Source of the DNA: Halapricum sp. CBA1109 | Lineage (GTDB): Archaea; Halobacteriota; Halobacteria; Halobacteriales; Haloarculaceae | Assembly (NCBI RefSeq): GCF_009741825.1 | Contig: NZ_WPCA01000014.1 | Span: 1 to 32,815 of the forward strand | Direction: 5' to 3' | Length of the DNA: 32,815 nt | In this document: positions 7,714 to 16,144 of the stretch, one piece after another | Layout: every line of letters starts with the position of its first letter | Position numbering within the stretch: position 1 is the stretch's first letter | Translations under genes and position numbers: made by a program | The notes under the pieces: model-generated | Database searches by the model: none | The model's input: the letters and a program-made list of their open reading frames with translations, nothing else | What the model was told of the DNA's origin: nothing

Positions 7714-8230
7714 CTACTGTGGGTTGTTATCTCGTATCACGCCCTGCACGCCCGCTCTCGAACTAGTAAACCACATATCGCTATATACAATGCGCCGTCC
7801 GTAGGCCACAAGTTCGGCATCTGGATTCCTACAAACCACCACTTCTGTGATATATGGTAGATTAGTTTCTCTGCTGATGGAGTGGCACTTGTTGCCGCCG
7901 GTATTGCTGACGAACCGTTTGGCTCGCTTTTTCGCGTCACCGTCAGCGACACGTTTGATCGCCCGGTCGAATGAGGCGTCGAGAGTACCGTCGCCGTCGG
8001 CCACGATACGCCGCGTTTCCCCGGAAAGCTCGGTCACCGAGTCGAGGTATCGCGGCGCCGTCCCAGCCGCCAGCCGAACGTCCGCAGTATCCCCACCACG
8101 GAGCATCTCCTCCACAGCAGAGGTATCGGCGGCCATCTGGGCGCGCCGTAGCGCCAGCGAGCGGTCGATGGCCGATGCGTCCGCCCGGATCACGTCGTCG
8201 ACGACAGCACCGTCGAGTTTGGCCGTCCCT
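7714..8230 (-). CDS. Orphan toxin C-terminal cassette (pre-toxin module plus alternative C-terminus)
   Basis: The minus-strand frame from about 8230 to 7714 begins just after the immunity gene stop. It repeats the pre-toxin module of the large toxin: TAKLDGAVVDDVIRADASAI and the region after it (ending at DVR) are nearly identical, and the DNA at about 8076-8223 matches about 10020-10170. After DVR the two diverge completely, and this copy continues with about 120 residues of different sequence. That is the layout of orphan modules behind CdiA, Rhs and other polymorphic toxins, thought to be reserves for recombination. A GTG at 8193 could start a 159-residue product and a GGAGG lies near 8227, but independent translation is doubtful. 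The new C-terminus is unrecognised. No second immunity gene follows before the recombinase. The DNA at 7710-7950 is visibly AT-richer. Confidence 0.65.
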
Positions 8231-8235
8231 CCGGC

Positions 8236-8895
8236 TCAGTACGCCTCGATACCGATGTGCTCGGCCACGGCCTCGTACCGCTCGCGGTCGGGGTCGTGTG
8301 GGTCGCCGTAGGCGATGACCAGTACCGCGCCGTCGTCGAGTTCTCGAGTCTCCCAAGCGGGTGCTGACAGCAGGGTCTCCCGGCCGTACGTCTCGACTAC
8401 CGGCGGAGTGAAGATGGTAATCCAACTGAGACGCTCATATTCGTCGTGGGCCAGCGATTGGGCGGTGAACGGCGGCGTATCAGTGGTGTGGGCGGCGGCA
8501 CGGACCGCCGGAGACTCAGCGTGTGCCGCAAGTGGCGTGTCGTCGGTGGCCTCGTAGCCCACAGCAATCATATCGGCGAACTGCCCGACTAAATCTGGGG
8601 TCCCGAGGTCGTGCTCACTCTTGAGGAAGTACTCACAGAGGGGTGTCTCGAAGAGGTCCCACGTCTCCGCGCCCTCGTAGGTGTAGTTGTCGGGGTGGTC
8701 CATGCCTGTCATCTCGGCGGCGATGTCCTCACAGCCGATGCTGACGTTACCGAAGGCGGTCCGCAGGAACGGCGGATCCCAGTCCCACTCTGGATTATCA
8801 TCGAACGCCGTCCGGTGTGCCGTCTTGATGGCGGCCGGGTCGCCTTCCCGGTAGAGGTAGTAAGCGCTAATGTAGCGGTCGTCGTCGACTGACAT
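8236..8895 (-). CDS. Putative immunity protein for the large toxin
   Basis: A 219-residue acidic cytoplasmic protein with no signal peptide or membrane segment. I do not recognise a family. It is rich in aromatic residues (YISAYYLYREG, WITIFTPP) and ends with a short alpha/beta-looking segment (GAVLVIAYGD). The role is inferred from position: the ATG lies 2 nt after the toxin stop, so it is translationally coupled to the toxin and must be made with it. A gene for an orphan toxin module follows at once. Immunity proteins of polymorphic toxins occupy this place and block the cognate C-terminal domain in kin cells. If the toxin is a nuclease, this protein should bind and cover its active site. 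Confidence 0.6.
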   Translation of the reverse strand: MSVDDDRYISAYYLYREGDPAAIKTAHRTAFDDNPEWDWDPPFLRTAFGNVSIGCEDIAAEMTGMDHPDNYTYEGAETWDLFETPLCEYFLKSEHDLGTPDLVGQFADMIAVGYEATDDTPLAAHAESPAVRAAAHTTDTPPFTAQSLAHDEYERLSWITIFTPPVVETYGRETLLSAPAWETRELDDGAVLVIAYGDPHDPDRERYEAVAEHIGIEAY

Positions 8896-8897
8896 AG

Positions 8898-10271
8898 TTA
8901 CCAGTCGAGTGTCTCCCGTGTAACCCCATCACTGTTTTTGATGAACTCTCCAATTTTGCGCAACTTGTCGCTTCCAGTGTAAGTGAACTCGCCAGACTGA
9001 CCGACAACCTTCATCGATCTACCGTCGGCGAGATCACCCTCCAGTTGGTGAGCCTTGTAACGGATGAGCTTATTCCGGATATCCTCACGATCAATGTCCC
9101 CTGCCTTGGCTTCGATGTATCCGTCGTCACCTCGGAGCAGGTCGAACTCCGAGGACTTACTGGAGCCGTCAGAGTTGGGACCAAGCGCGTCTCTGATGAT
9201 TTCCTTTTTCCGGGATCGACTAAGATCGGATTCACTTCTCGTACCGACCTCGAAATCAATGTCCTTGATGATCCCGTCGATCTGGTCCGAGTCCAAGCCG
9301 TCGAACTCAGGCGTCTCTATCTCTTTGCCCAACTCGATCGTGCCGATGTCGCCTTCGTCTATCTTCTCACGTGCCAGTCGGAACTCGTACATCGCGCCTT
9401 TGACACCATTTGGATCCTTGTTGACGAACACATCATCACCACTGGCAGTCAGGTCATCGGTGATCACGGCATCGACGTTCTCGACGTTGGGGTCGTCTGC
9501 CAGATCCTGTGCGTCCGTGCCAAACTGATACGCCCGTTCGGGCGTGACATCGGCGGCCTTGCTCTTGTCGTCACCGACCGCTCGCAGTATCGATGCCCTG
9601 GCCTGTGTCGCATCCCCGGCGTCGAACGCGAAGAAGTCCGCAAGGTCGCCAGCACCCGACGACCGCATGTCGGCGACACCACTGCCGATGTTCGAGGCGT
9701 ACTCCCGGTTGACCTCGGTGGTGATACGAAGCATTTCTTCCCGGTCAGCGGTGTCGAGGTCTTTTGTCGCGGCCCGGAAGGCTGCCTTATCTTCGATATC
9801 GTTCTCGTACCGCCTGACGAACCTGTTACGGTTGATATCGGTGTCGTCGAGCGTATCGGAGACGATGTCCGCGAACGCAGCGTCGTAGCTACACCCGCTG
9901 AGTCCGGTTCCGGACGATCCGCTGGCAGCACCACCAGTTGTGCGCGCACTGCCACCGCCGACAGCACACTCCGGGGTCAGCCATTGCTGGAGCGTTCTCG
10001 GTTCCGTCTTGGTTACGAAGCGTACGTCCGCTGCGTCCCCGCCCCGGAGCATCTCTTCGACGGCGGCGGTATCGTCGGCCAACTGGGCACGCCGCAGCGC
10101 CAGCGAGCGGTCGATAGCCGAAGCGTCCGCCCGGATCACGTCGTCGACGACAGCGCCGTCAAGTTTTGCCGTCGCTTCGACAACGTCGTCGCCGCCGGCT
10201 TGGAGGACTTCTTGGAACGCGCGCCGGCCGTCGGCGTCGAGGTCGTTGTACCGAGCGAGGGCCGTCGCCAT
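8898..10271 (-). CDS. Polymorphic toxin, C-terminal segment with pre-toxin module and PD-(D/E)xK nuclease signature
   Basis: A 457-residue frame that is really the 3' end of the large toxin gene, separated from it by a frameshift near 10.31 kb. The first 85 or so residues are the pre-toxin module shared with the orphan cassette at 7714-8230. The rest is unique and acidic. Near the end a strand-loop-strand carries EFDLL (Glu375, Asp377) followed by YIEAK (Glu387, Lys389), the D...ExK core of restriction-endonuclease-fold nucleases. I infer a DNA-cutting toxin. The frame continues upstream of the ATG at 10271 in the sense NAYARGDISAGE, which confirms that this ATG is not the true start. The stop is 2 nt before the immunity gene. 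Another possibility is a different hydrolase with a chance motif. Confidence 0.7.
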   Translation of the reverse strand: MATALARYNDLDADGRRAFQEVLQAGGDDVVEATAKLDGAVVDDVIRADASAIDRSLALRRAQLADDTAAVEEMLRGGDAADVRFVTKTEPRTLQQWLTPECAVGGGSARTTGGAASGSSGTGLSGCSYDAAFADIVSDTLDDTDINRNRFVRRYENDIEDKAAFRAATKDLDTADREEMLRITTEVNREYASNIGSGVADMRSSGAGDLADFFAFDAGDATQARASILRAVGDDKSKAADVTPERAYQFGTDAQDLADDPNVENVDAVITDDLTASGDDVFVNKDPNGVKGAMYEFRLAREKIDEGDIGTIELGKEIETPEFDGLDSDQIDGIIKDIDFEVGTRSESDLSRSRKKEIIRDALGPNSDGSSKSSEFDLLRGDDGYIEAKAGDIDREDIRNKLIRYKAHQLEGDLADGRSMKVVGQSGEFTYTGSDKLRKIGEFIKNSDGVTRETLDW

Positions 10272-13039
10272 CTCGCCGGCGGAGATGTCACCGCGAGCGT
10301 AGGCGTTCGTGACGCCCGCTGGGCCGCCGCGTCGTCTCCCAGACGGAGGAGCGTGTCCGCACCGGCTTTGGAGGCGCCTGCGAGTCCGCTGAGCGTCGTC
10401 CGGCCCGCGCTGCCCGTTCGCTTGATCAGCGTCGACGCCTTCGCGGCCGGCGTCTCGAGTCCCGTCTCGTCGATATACGACTGCACGCCGCTGTCGAAGC
10501 GGTCGACTTCCCCGACGACGCGCTGGCGACCGGCAGTCGATACCCCGCTGAGGCGGTTCGTGACCGCGCCGGTATCGATATCGACGTCCGGAAGCACCGT
10601 CCGGACCTTGCTTGCGGCCCCCAGAGCGCGCATCGATGCGGATTTGACTGCTGTCGAGGCCGTGCGGAGTCCCGAGAAGAGCGTCGTGAGTTTGCTCGAC
10701 CGTTTTGCGATACTCGCGACCGTTCCGCCGGCGGAAGCAGTGATAAACTCGGTGAGTACCATCCCAACGAGGTATCCGGCCGACCAGCTTGCACTGAATT
10801 CGAGGTGTGCCGGCCGACCGTGGCTGAACGGATTCCGCTGCTCGCGGGTCTGCGAGACGCTATCGAGCATCAACTCTGGTAGCTTCTTCACGGCAGTCCA
10901 GTTACCGTAGAGGTACGTCGCGAGTTCGCGCATCGCGTCGAGTTGCTGTTTGGGATTGTTGATTAGCTCAGCAAGGCCGAGTATCGACTCGCCACTCGCC
11001 GTAGTGACCCCCGAGGAAAAGCCCATTAGAAGGATGATTTCTTCTTTCCCGATATCTCCGGGCAGCGGTGCGTCGGCGGCGACGTTCGCCGCCTGACCGA
11101 AGGTATCAGTCCCGGCGTAGGTCTGGCGTTTCGAGTTCCCGTGAACGTCCCTCGTTCTGATATCGACGGAGTTCCCAAGGAAGAACCCGCTGACGGCAGT
11201 GCCAATCTTGTCCGCGAACGACCGTTCAACATCGAAAATCACTCGTTCGACGCCGGTATCGTCGGTCCCCGTTTTCTCCATCGGGTACTGCATCTTGCCG
11301 TTTTTGTAGAAGTTCGCGCCGGCGGCGGTCCCGTCTTCCAGTTCGAACGGGCTCCGGTCTTTCAGCCGGAAGAAGATGTCGTACTCAGTCCCAGTAGCGT
11401 CGTTTTTCCGGATGGAGACGATTTCGATCCGCGGGGCTGTGTGATCGAAGAGACCGACCTCTCCGGTCGTCTGGAGTTCTTTGTGGTCGGGGATCCCGTC
11501 GCCATCGCTGTCCGAGTCCTGCGGGTCGGACCGGTTCGTATACTCGTTGAGATCATCGACACCGTCAAAGTCCGTGTCAGCGTTCCGCGGGTCGGACGAA
11601 ACGTGCCGGCGGTCCATCTTTGTGACTGCTGCCGCCCGCCCCTGATTTTCGAGTGTATCGAGCACCGTCTCGGACTGACTCGGTGCGGTAGTGATCGTCG
11701 CATTCCATCCCTCGCGTTCTATCGGGTCCGGGAGTCCGTCGCCGTCGGTATCGAGACGTTCTGGACTCGACGACATATCCGCTTGGAGGACCGGAACGCT
11801 GGAGACCGGGGCGCCGGGGTACTCCGGCTTGTCCTCCTTTGCGACGATGGTATACTCCTCGCCGTCGGGAATCCCGTCGCCGTCGGTGTCGTTGTCGTAG
11901 GGGGAACTCCGGAACTGGCCGCCAGAGATGTAGGGATAGTCCCACGTTCGCTGCTCCCACGCGTTCCAGAGTCCGTCGCCGTCGGCGTCCTTGTAGTTCG
12001 TGACTTGCGTTTTGACGGCGGCGTCGGTAGCGCGGATGCGGACGGTCACAGCCCCGCTGAATCGGGTGACGTTGATCCGCTCTCGTACCGTCCCGACCGT
12101 CCCGACTGTCAGCGGTTCAGTAATCTTGCCACCCGTCGTCTCGTTCCTGACAGTCACCGTCGCCGACGGGTCATCACCAGTCACTTCCGACTGGTAAGTA
12201 AACGCGATTTCACTCGTCCCGTTCTCGGGGACGTAATAGGTCCAGTTCGCCTCGCCAGGGCCGGCCGATTCCGCCGTCGCGTCGGCATTTGTCGAGAGAT
12301 TCCCGTCCGGTATCGTGACGTTGATAGGTTGGTCCGTATCGAGCGATATGACCTCCGGGTCCGTCGCTCGCCCGGATAGGAACTCCAGTGAGTCGACCGG
12401 ATCGACGGGGTCCTCGGAGTAGCGGAGGGCGTACGCATAGTTCGTACTCGTTCTCGGTTCCCACCGGCTACTGGTGAAGTAGTAGTCCCCTTTCGCACCG
12501 GAATTGATGGAAGTGAACTTACCGATACCACCGGAATACGTCGGAATAGTTCGATTGAGAACGGTCTCTCCATCTGGCGTTATTTCGACAATCCATCCGT
12601 GCTTGGCTTTCCATCCGATATCAGGGCTGTTCCAGTTGTAACCCCCGGAAAGGAGTGCGTTCCCGTTATCGAGAGTCGTTATATCGTCGAACGTTGCGAT
12701 AGACAGATTTCCATCGATAATCCGATTACTGGTCACTGTCCCGTTCGTCGTCACTCGGACGAACCAACCGCCAGCGTCATCGTATTTAGTGTAATTGTAC
12801 GCGTATCCTGCAATCCCGTACTCGTCCTCGGATAGCTTCGTCAATCCCTTCGCATACCAGTCGTATCCCGGGCCGGTGACGTTATGCTGCCACTGCCTCG
12901 TTCCGTTCGACGAGAACTTCGTGAGGTTCCCATACGATGATAGAGTCGTATATCCACCATCGTCCGATAGATACACGTCGACTAGCGAAGTCGTGCTGTT
13001 GATCGTCCGATTCGAAAGCACCGTACCGTTCGCGTCCAT
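10136..13039 (-). CDS. Polymorphic toxin, middle segment (propeller-like repeats, calcium-binding repeats, hydrophobic segment)
   Basis: A 967-residue frame in phase with the segment 5' to it; only the TAA at 13097-13099 separates them, and the codons between are coding-like (LFVGGQNRDG). Residues about 1-215 hold repeats of about 45-50 residues with GYxxxxDxGWxVR-type blocks, suggesting a beta-propeller. A beta-sandwich-like part follows (235-345), then more D-x-D-x-D-G thrombospondin type 3 repeats (350-530), then another beta-rich part. A hydrophobic stretch around 750-780 (SAGYLVGMVLTEFITASAGG) could help membrane passage. Many NxS/T sequons indicate an extracellular, possibly glycosylated protein. 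The last 55 or so residues before the stop at 10136 are out of frame: the true frame moves to the 8898-10271 segment. G+C is visibly lower around 12.4-13.5 kb. Confidence 0.65.
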   Translation of the reverse strand: MDANGTVLSNRTINSTTSLVDVYLSDDGGYTTLSSYGNLTKFSSNGTRQWQHNVTGPGYDWYAKGLTKLSEDEYGIAGYAYNYTKYDDAGGWFVRVTTNGTVTSNRIIDGNLSIATFDDITTLDNGNALLSGGYNWNSPDIGWKAKHGWIVEITPDGETVLNRTIPTYSGGIGKFTSINSGAKGDYYFTSSRWEPRTSTNYAYALRYSEDPVDPVDSLEFLSGRATDPEVISLDTDQPINVTIPDGNLSTNADATAESAGPGEANWTYYVPENGTSEIAFTYQSEVTGDDPSATVTVRNETTGGKITEPLTVGTVGTVRERINVTRFSGAVTVRIRATDAAVKTQVTNYKDADGDGLWNAWEQRTWDYPYISGGQFRSSPYDNDTDGDGIPDGEEYTIVAKEDKPEYPGAPVSSVPVLQADMSSSPERLDTDGDGLPDPIEREGWNATITTAPSQSETVLDTLENQGRAAAVTKMDRRHVSSDPRNADTDFDGVDDLNEYTNRSDPQDSDSDGDGIPDHKELQTTGEVGLFDHTAPRIEIVSIRKNDATGTEYDIFFRLKDRSPFELEDGTAAGANFYKNGKMQYPMEKTGTDDTGVERVIFDVERSFADKIGTAVSGFFLGNSVDIRTRDVHGNSKRQTYAGTDTFGQAANVAADAPLPGDIGKEEIILLMGFSSGVTTASGESILGLAELINNPKQQLDAMRELATYLYGNWTAVKKLPELMLDSVSQTREQRNPFSHGRPAHLEFSASWSAGYLVGMVLTEFITASAGGTVASIAKRSSKLTTLFSGLRTASTAVKSASMRALGAASKVRTVLPDVDIDTGAVTNRLSGVSTAGRQRVVGEVDRFDSGVQSYIDETGLETPAAKASTLIKRTGSAGRTTLSGLAGASKAGADTLLRLGDDAAAQRASRTPTLAVTSPPARWRRPSLGTTTSTPTAGARSKKSSKPAATTLSKRRQNLTALSSTT

Positions 13040-13096
13040 TCGGCCGAGCCACCCCTGCTCGGAAACTCCATCCCGGTTCTGTCCGCCAACAAACAG

Positions 13097-16000
13097 TTAC
13101 TCGCCTGACCCAATATGCTTTATTTCAGTGTATTCGTTCGAGGCACCACGGTAAGATTCACCGTATTTTCGCTGCCACTGAATCGATCCGTTGTTTGATA
13201 TTTTGACCGTCCAAGCTTTGACTCCGTCCTCATTGGCATATCCACCAGCAAGATACCCCCCGTCGGGAGTCGGTTCGACTGTGGTAAAGAATTCTTTGCC
13301 ACCATTAGGGTTACTTACTGTCGTATTCCATATCTGGGTCCCATTGGCGAAGCTCTTTGCGACGAAACCCTGTTCAATTCCTTCGCGTTCGTCGCCGACA
13401 ACTAATCCACCAGCGTAAACAATCGTCTCATTACTGGTAGAGGTCGTATCGTAGAGATATTCTCGGAGACCGGACTCCGATTCAGGACCCGCGTTCAGAT
13501 CCTGATCCGAGACAATTTGTCGCTTCCCTGCCCAGCCGTAGTCGGGGCTGACACGAATGTCAGCACCGGCAAGACTTTGATTTATGACGCCGCCATCAGC
13601 TTCTTGAGCGTCCCACGACCACGCAGCGGTGCCGTTCGCGTCGAACGTGTCGTCAGTATCGTCACGAACGGCCCACTGACTGCTGTCTGGAAGCCCTTCG
13701 TACTCGAACCGGGCACTTCCACCCGTGATCGATGTTCGATTGTTGTGGACAGTAACAAGACTCAGACCGTCGGGACCGGACCAGACAAACAGTCGACTTG
13801 TCTGTGCTGCACTCAATGGCAGTGTCGTATTCAAGCTCTCATCGCCGAAGAGACCGCTCGCCGTGGTATCGTTGCTGATCGGGACCACGTCGTAGCGATC
13901 GCCGCCCTGCGAGACGACGATAGTCTCGTTGGCCGGCTCGCCGCCAACAGTCAGCGTCGTTCCGTTGCGGACTGTACAGTTGCCGACACAGGAGAAGTTC
14001 TTGAAGGCGAGCAGTCTCTCGGGTTTCTTCCCGTCGATAGTGACGGCGTCCTGCCAACTGTCGACATCGACAACGGTGTAGTACGAGAACGACTCGACGG
14101 TCGCTTTCGCGACCCCCTCCTCGGGATGGATCGTACTCTCGACGGAGTGCCACGATCCCTTCGCGGACCCATTCCACTTGACGACCGAGAGGTTCTGTGC
14201 GGCGGGATCGACCGACCCGTTTATCGGAACTGTGACCGTTGCGTTCTCGAAAGCGGTCCCGTTCTGGATGAGTGCGACAGGCCCCGCGCTCGCGTTCATC
14301 GCCCCGAAGTAGTCCGGCGCTGAGCTGATCTCCAGTTCCGAGGCGAGGTTTCCGCTGCCGCGGATCGCGACCTCGATCCCGGTCTCATTGTTCACGGCCG
14401 AGGTTTCGTAGGTCTCGTTGGCGTCGTCGATATCGTCGTCATCCGTGTCCGCGTCCGTGGGGCTGGATCCAACGGCGATTTCCTCCGCATCGGCGAGTCC
14501 ATCGTCGTCCGTATCCATCGACAGCGGGTCAGTTCCGTGTTCGTTCCGCTCGGCCCCGTCCAAAAGCGAGTCACCGTCAGTATCGGCAATCTGGACGGCC
14601 GTCCCGAGGTCGTACTCCCGGCCGTTCGAGAGCCCATCGCCGTCGAGGTCACCACTGCTGTCGTTGACGCCGTCATCGTCAGAGTCGGGGTCCGTCGGGT
14701 CGAGCCCGGAGGCCCGGGTCTCGAACCCGTCCGGCAATCCGTCGCCGTCGGTGTCGGTTTCGAACGGATCGGTCCCAGACGCGTACTCGCGGATGTTGCT
14801 CAGCGTATCGCCGTCGAAGTTCTCCCTCCCGTCGGGGATGCCGTCATCGCTGTCGTTCGTCCCCGTCTTCGGACTGTCACTGTCGGCGTCCCGTCGGTCG
14901 GTCCCGGTCGTCGTCCGCTCGTAGCTGTCCGGGAGACCGTCGCCGTCGCTGTCGATGTCGACCGCGTCGATGCGGCCGTCACCGTCGGTATCTATCGGTT
15001 CTCCGCCGTTCGTCTCGACAGAGTCATTGAAGCCGTCCGCATCGCTGTCGGCGGACAGCGGGTCCGTCCCAAGTGATCTTTCTGTCTCGTTCGAGAGGCC
15101 GTCACCGTCGGGGTCGTCCGCCGGCGGATCGGGACCTGATCTCCGGTCGGTGCCGTTTGCGGGGCGGTCACTGTCGCTGTTGGTCTGGTTGTCGGGTTCG
15201 CTAGGATCGATATAGCCGGGGATACCGTTCCCGTTGTCGTCTGTCGTTCCTTCTACGACATCGCTGACTCCGTCGCCATCACTGTCGCGGTCGAGATAGT
15301 TCGCGTCACCGCTGTCGTCGGTGTCGTTCGTCCCCTCTACCGAGTCGGGGATACCGTCGTTGTCGCTGTCCAGATCACGAAAGTTGTACGTTCCGTCACC
15401 GTCGCGGTCCTCGTACGGATTGACATAGTCGACCCCGCCGGCCCATTCTGTCGCGTCCGGAATACCGTCGCCGTCACTGTCAGTATCCAGCGCGTCGATG
15501 ACTCCGTCGCCGTCCGTGTCCACGGGGACGCCACCATTCGTCTCTATCGTATCGCTGATGCCGTCGCCGTCTGTATCGCTCTCGTTCGGTGACGTTCCGA
15601 GAATCAGTTCAGTCTTGGTCGAAAGTTTGTCACCATCCGGATCGGTCTGTACACTCTCGTTGATAGGATCGAGGTACGCCGGGAGGCCATCACCGTCGTA
15701 GTCAGTTGTCCCCTCGTTGGCGTCCGAGATACCGTCGCCATCGCTGTCCCGGTCTCGATAGTTCGGTACGCCGTCGCCATCGGTATCGTTGGTCCCCTCG
15801 ATTCGGTCGGGGATTCCGTCACCATCTGCGTCCCGATCGACTGCGTCGATTTGTCCATCGTCGTCCGTGTCGATAGCGTCGCCGCCGTTGGTTTCGACAC
15901 GATCACTGATTCCGTCGTCATCGGTATCAGCCGCTGTCTTATTCGTTCCCAGTTCCGCCTCTCTGCTATCGGCTAGACCGTCCGAATCAGTATCCTCTGA

Positions 16001-16144
16001 GCCAGACTGGCTACTGCTAACCTCTTCGTACAGTGCGAGCGCGTCAAACAGTGATATTTTGCCGTCACCAGTGAAATCGAACTGAGCCGTATTCTGCAAG
16101 ACAATGTCGTCGGAACGGTATTGATACAGCGTGAGAGCAGACAA
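13097..16144 (-). CDS. Polymorphic toxin, 5'-truncated segment with dockerin-like and thrombospondin type 3 repeats
   Basis: A 1015-residue frame with no credible start: its first codon is TTG at 16144, at the border with the transposase gene. It opens with part of one dockerin-like repeat (ALTLYQYR) and a complete second one (FDFTGDGKISLFDALALYEE), so a signal peptide and more dockerin should once have preceded it. Residues about 48-580 are a ladder of more than 20 thrombospondin type 3 calcium-binding repeats (D-x-D-x-D-G-x2-D). Beta-rich domains follow with many NxS/T sequons, and at about 900 onward the propeller-like repeats that continue in the next segment. It ends at a TAA (13097-13099) inside a repeat. 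The role is an extended, calcium-stiffened stalk carrying the toxin away from the cell. Confidence 0.7.
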   Translation of the reverse strand: MSALTLYQYRSDDIVLQNTAQFDFTGDGKISLFDALALYEEVSSSQSGSEDTDSDGLADSREAELGTNKTAADTDDDGISDRVETNGGDAIDTDDDGQIDAVDRDADGDGIPDRIEGTNDTDGDGVPNYRDRDSDGDGISDANEGTTDYDGDGLPAYLDPINESVQTDPDGDKLSTKTELILGTSPNESDTDGDGISDTIETNGGVPVDTDGDGVIDALDTDSDGDGIPDATEWAGGVDYVNPYEDRDGDGTYNFRDLDSDNDGIPDSVEGTNDTDDSGDANYLDRDSDGDGVSDVVEGTTDDNGNGIPGYIDPSEPDNQTNSDSDRPANGTDRRSGPDPPADDPDGDGLSNETERSLGTDPLSADSDADGFNDSVETNGGEPIDTDGDGRIDAVDIDSDGDGLPDSYERTTTGTDRRDADSDSPKTGTNDSDDGIPDGRENFDGDTLSNIREYASGTDPFETDTDGDGLPDGFETRASGLDPTDPDSDDDGVNDSSGDLDGDGLSNGREYDLGTAVQIADTDGDSLLDGAERNEHGTDPLSMDTDDDGLADAEEIAVGSSPTDADTDDDDIDDANETYETSAVNNETGIEVAIRGSGNLASELEISSAPDYFGAMNASAGPVALIQNGTAFENATVTVPINGSVDPAAQNLSVVKWNGSAKGSWHSVESTIHPEEGVAKATVESFSYYTVVDVDSWQDAVTIDGKKPERLLAFKNFSCVGNCTVRNGTTLTVGGEPANETIVVSQGGDRYDVVPISNDTTASGLFGDESLNTTLPLSAAQTSRLFVWSGPDGLSLVTVHNNRTSITGGSARFEYEGLPDSSQWAVRDDTDDTFDANGTAAWSWDAQEADGGVINQSLAGADIRVSPDYGWAGKRQIVSDQDLNAGPESESGLREYLYDTTSTSNETIVYAGGLVVGDEREGIEQGFVAKSFANGTQIWNTTVSNPNGGKEFFTTVEPTPDGGYLAGGYANEDGVKAWTVKISNNGSIQWQRKYGESYRGASNEYTEIKHIGSGE
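14420..15995 (-). repeat. Thrombospondin type 3 repeat array (coding)
   Basis: The minus strand repeats short units encoding D-x-D-x-D-G followed by (I/L)xD, often in the pairing DxDSDGDGIPD...EGTNDTDGDG. On the plus strand this shows as recurring gtcgccgtcg/gtcaccgtcg words. More than 20 units are present, each with potential calcium-ligand aspartates. The near-identical words make the array prone to recombination and to assembly errors. Confidence 0.8.

Noticed and set aside
9045-10910. Long plus-strand frame (621 codons) opposite the toxin
   Set aside because: It is the shadow of the minus-strand toxin frames; it has no domain or start signal, and the minus strand has acidic, repeat-bearing protein and coupled genes.
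11141-12379. 412-codon plus-strand frame
   Set aside because: Antisense shadow of the calcium-repeat region, where GTCGCC-rich words keep the opposite strand open.
14420-15995. CRISPR array suggested by many short repeats
   Set aside because: Units are in-frame codons for D-x-D-x-D-G without constant repeats and unique spacers of fixed length.
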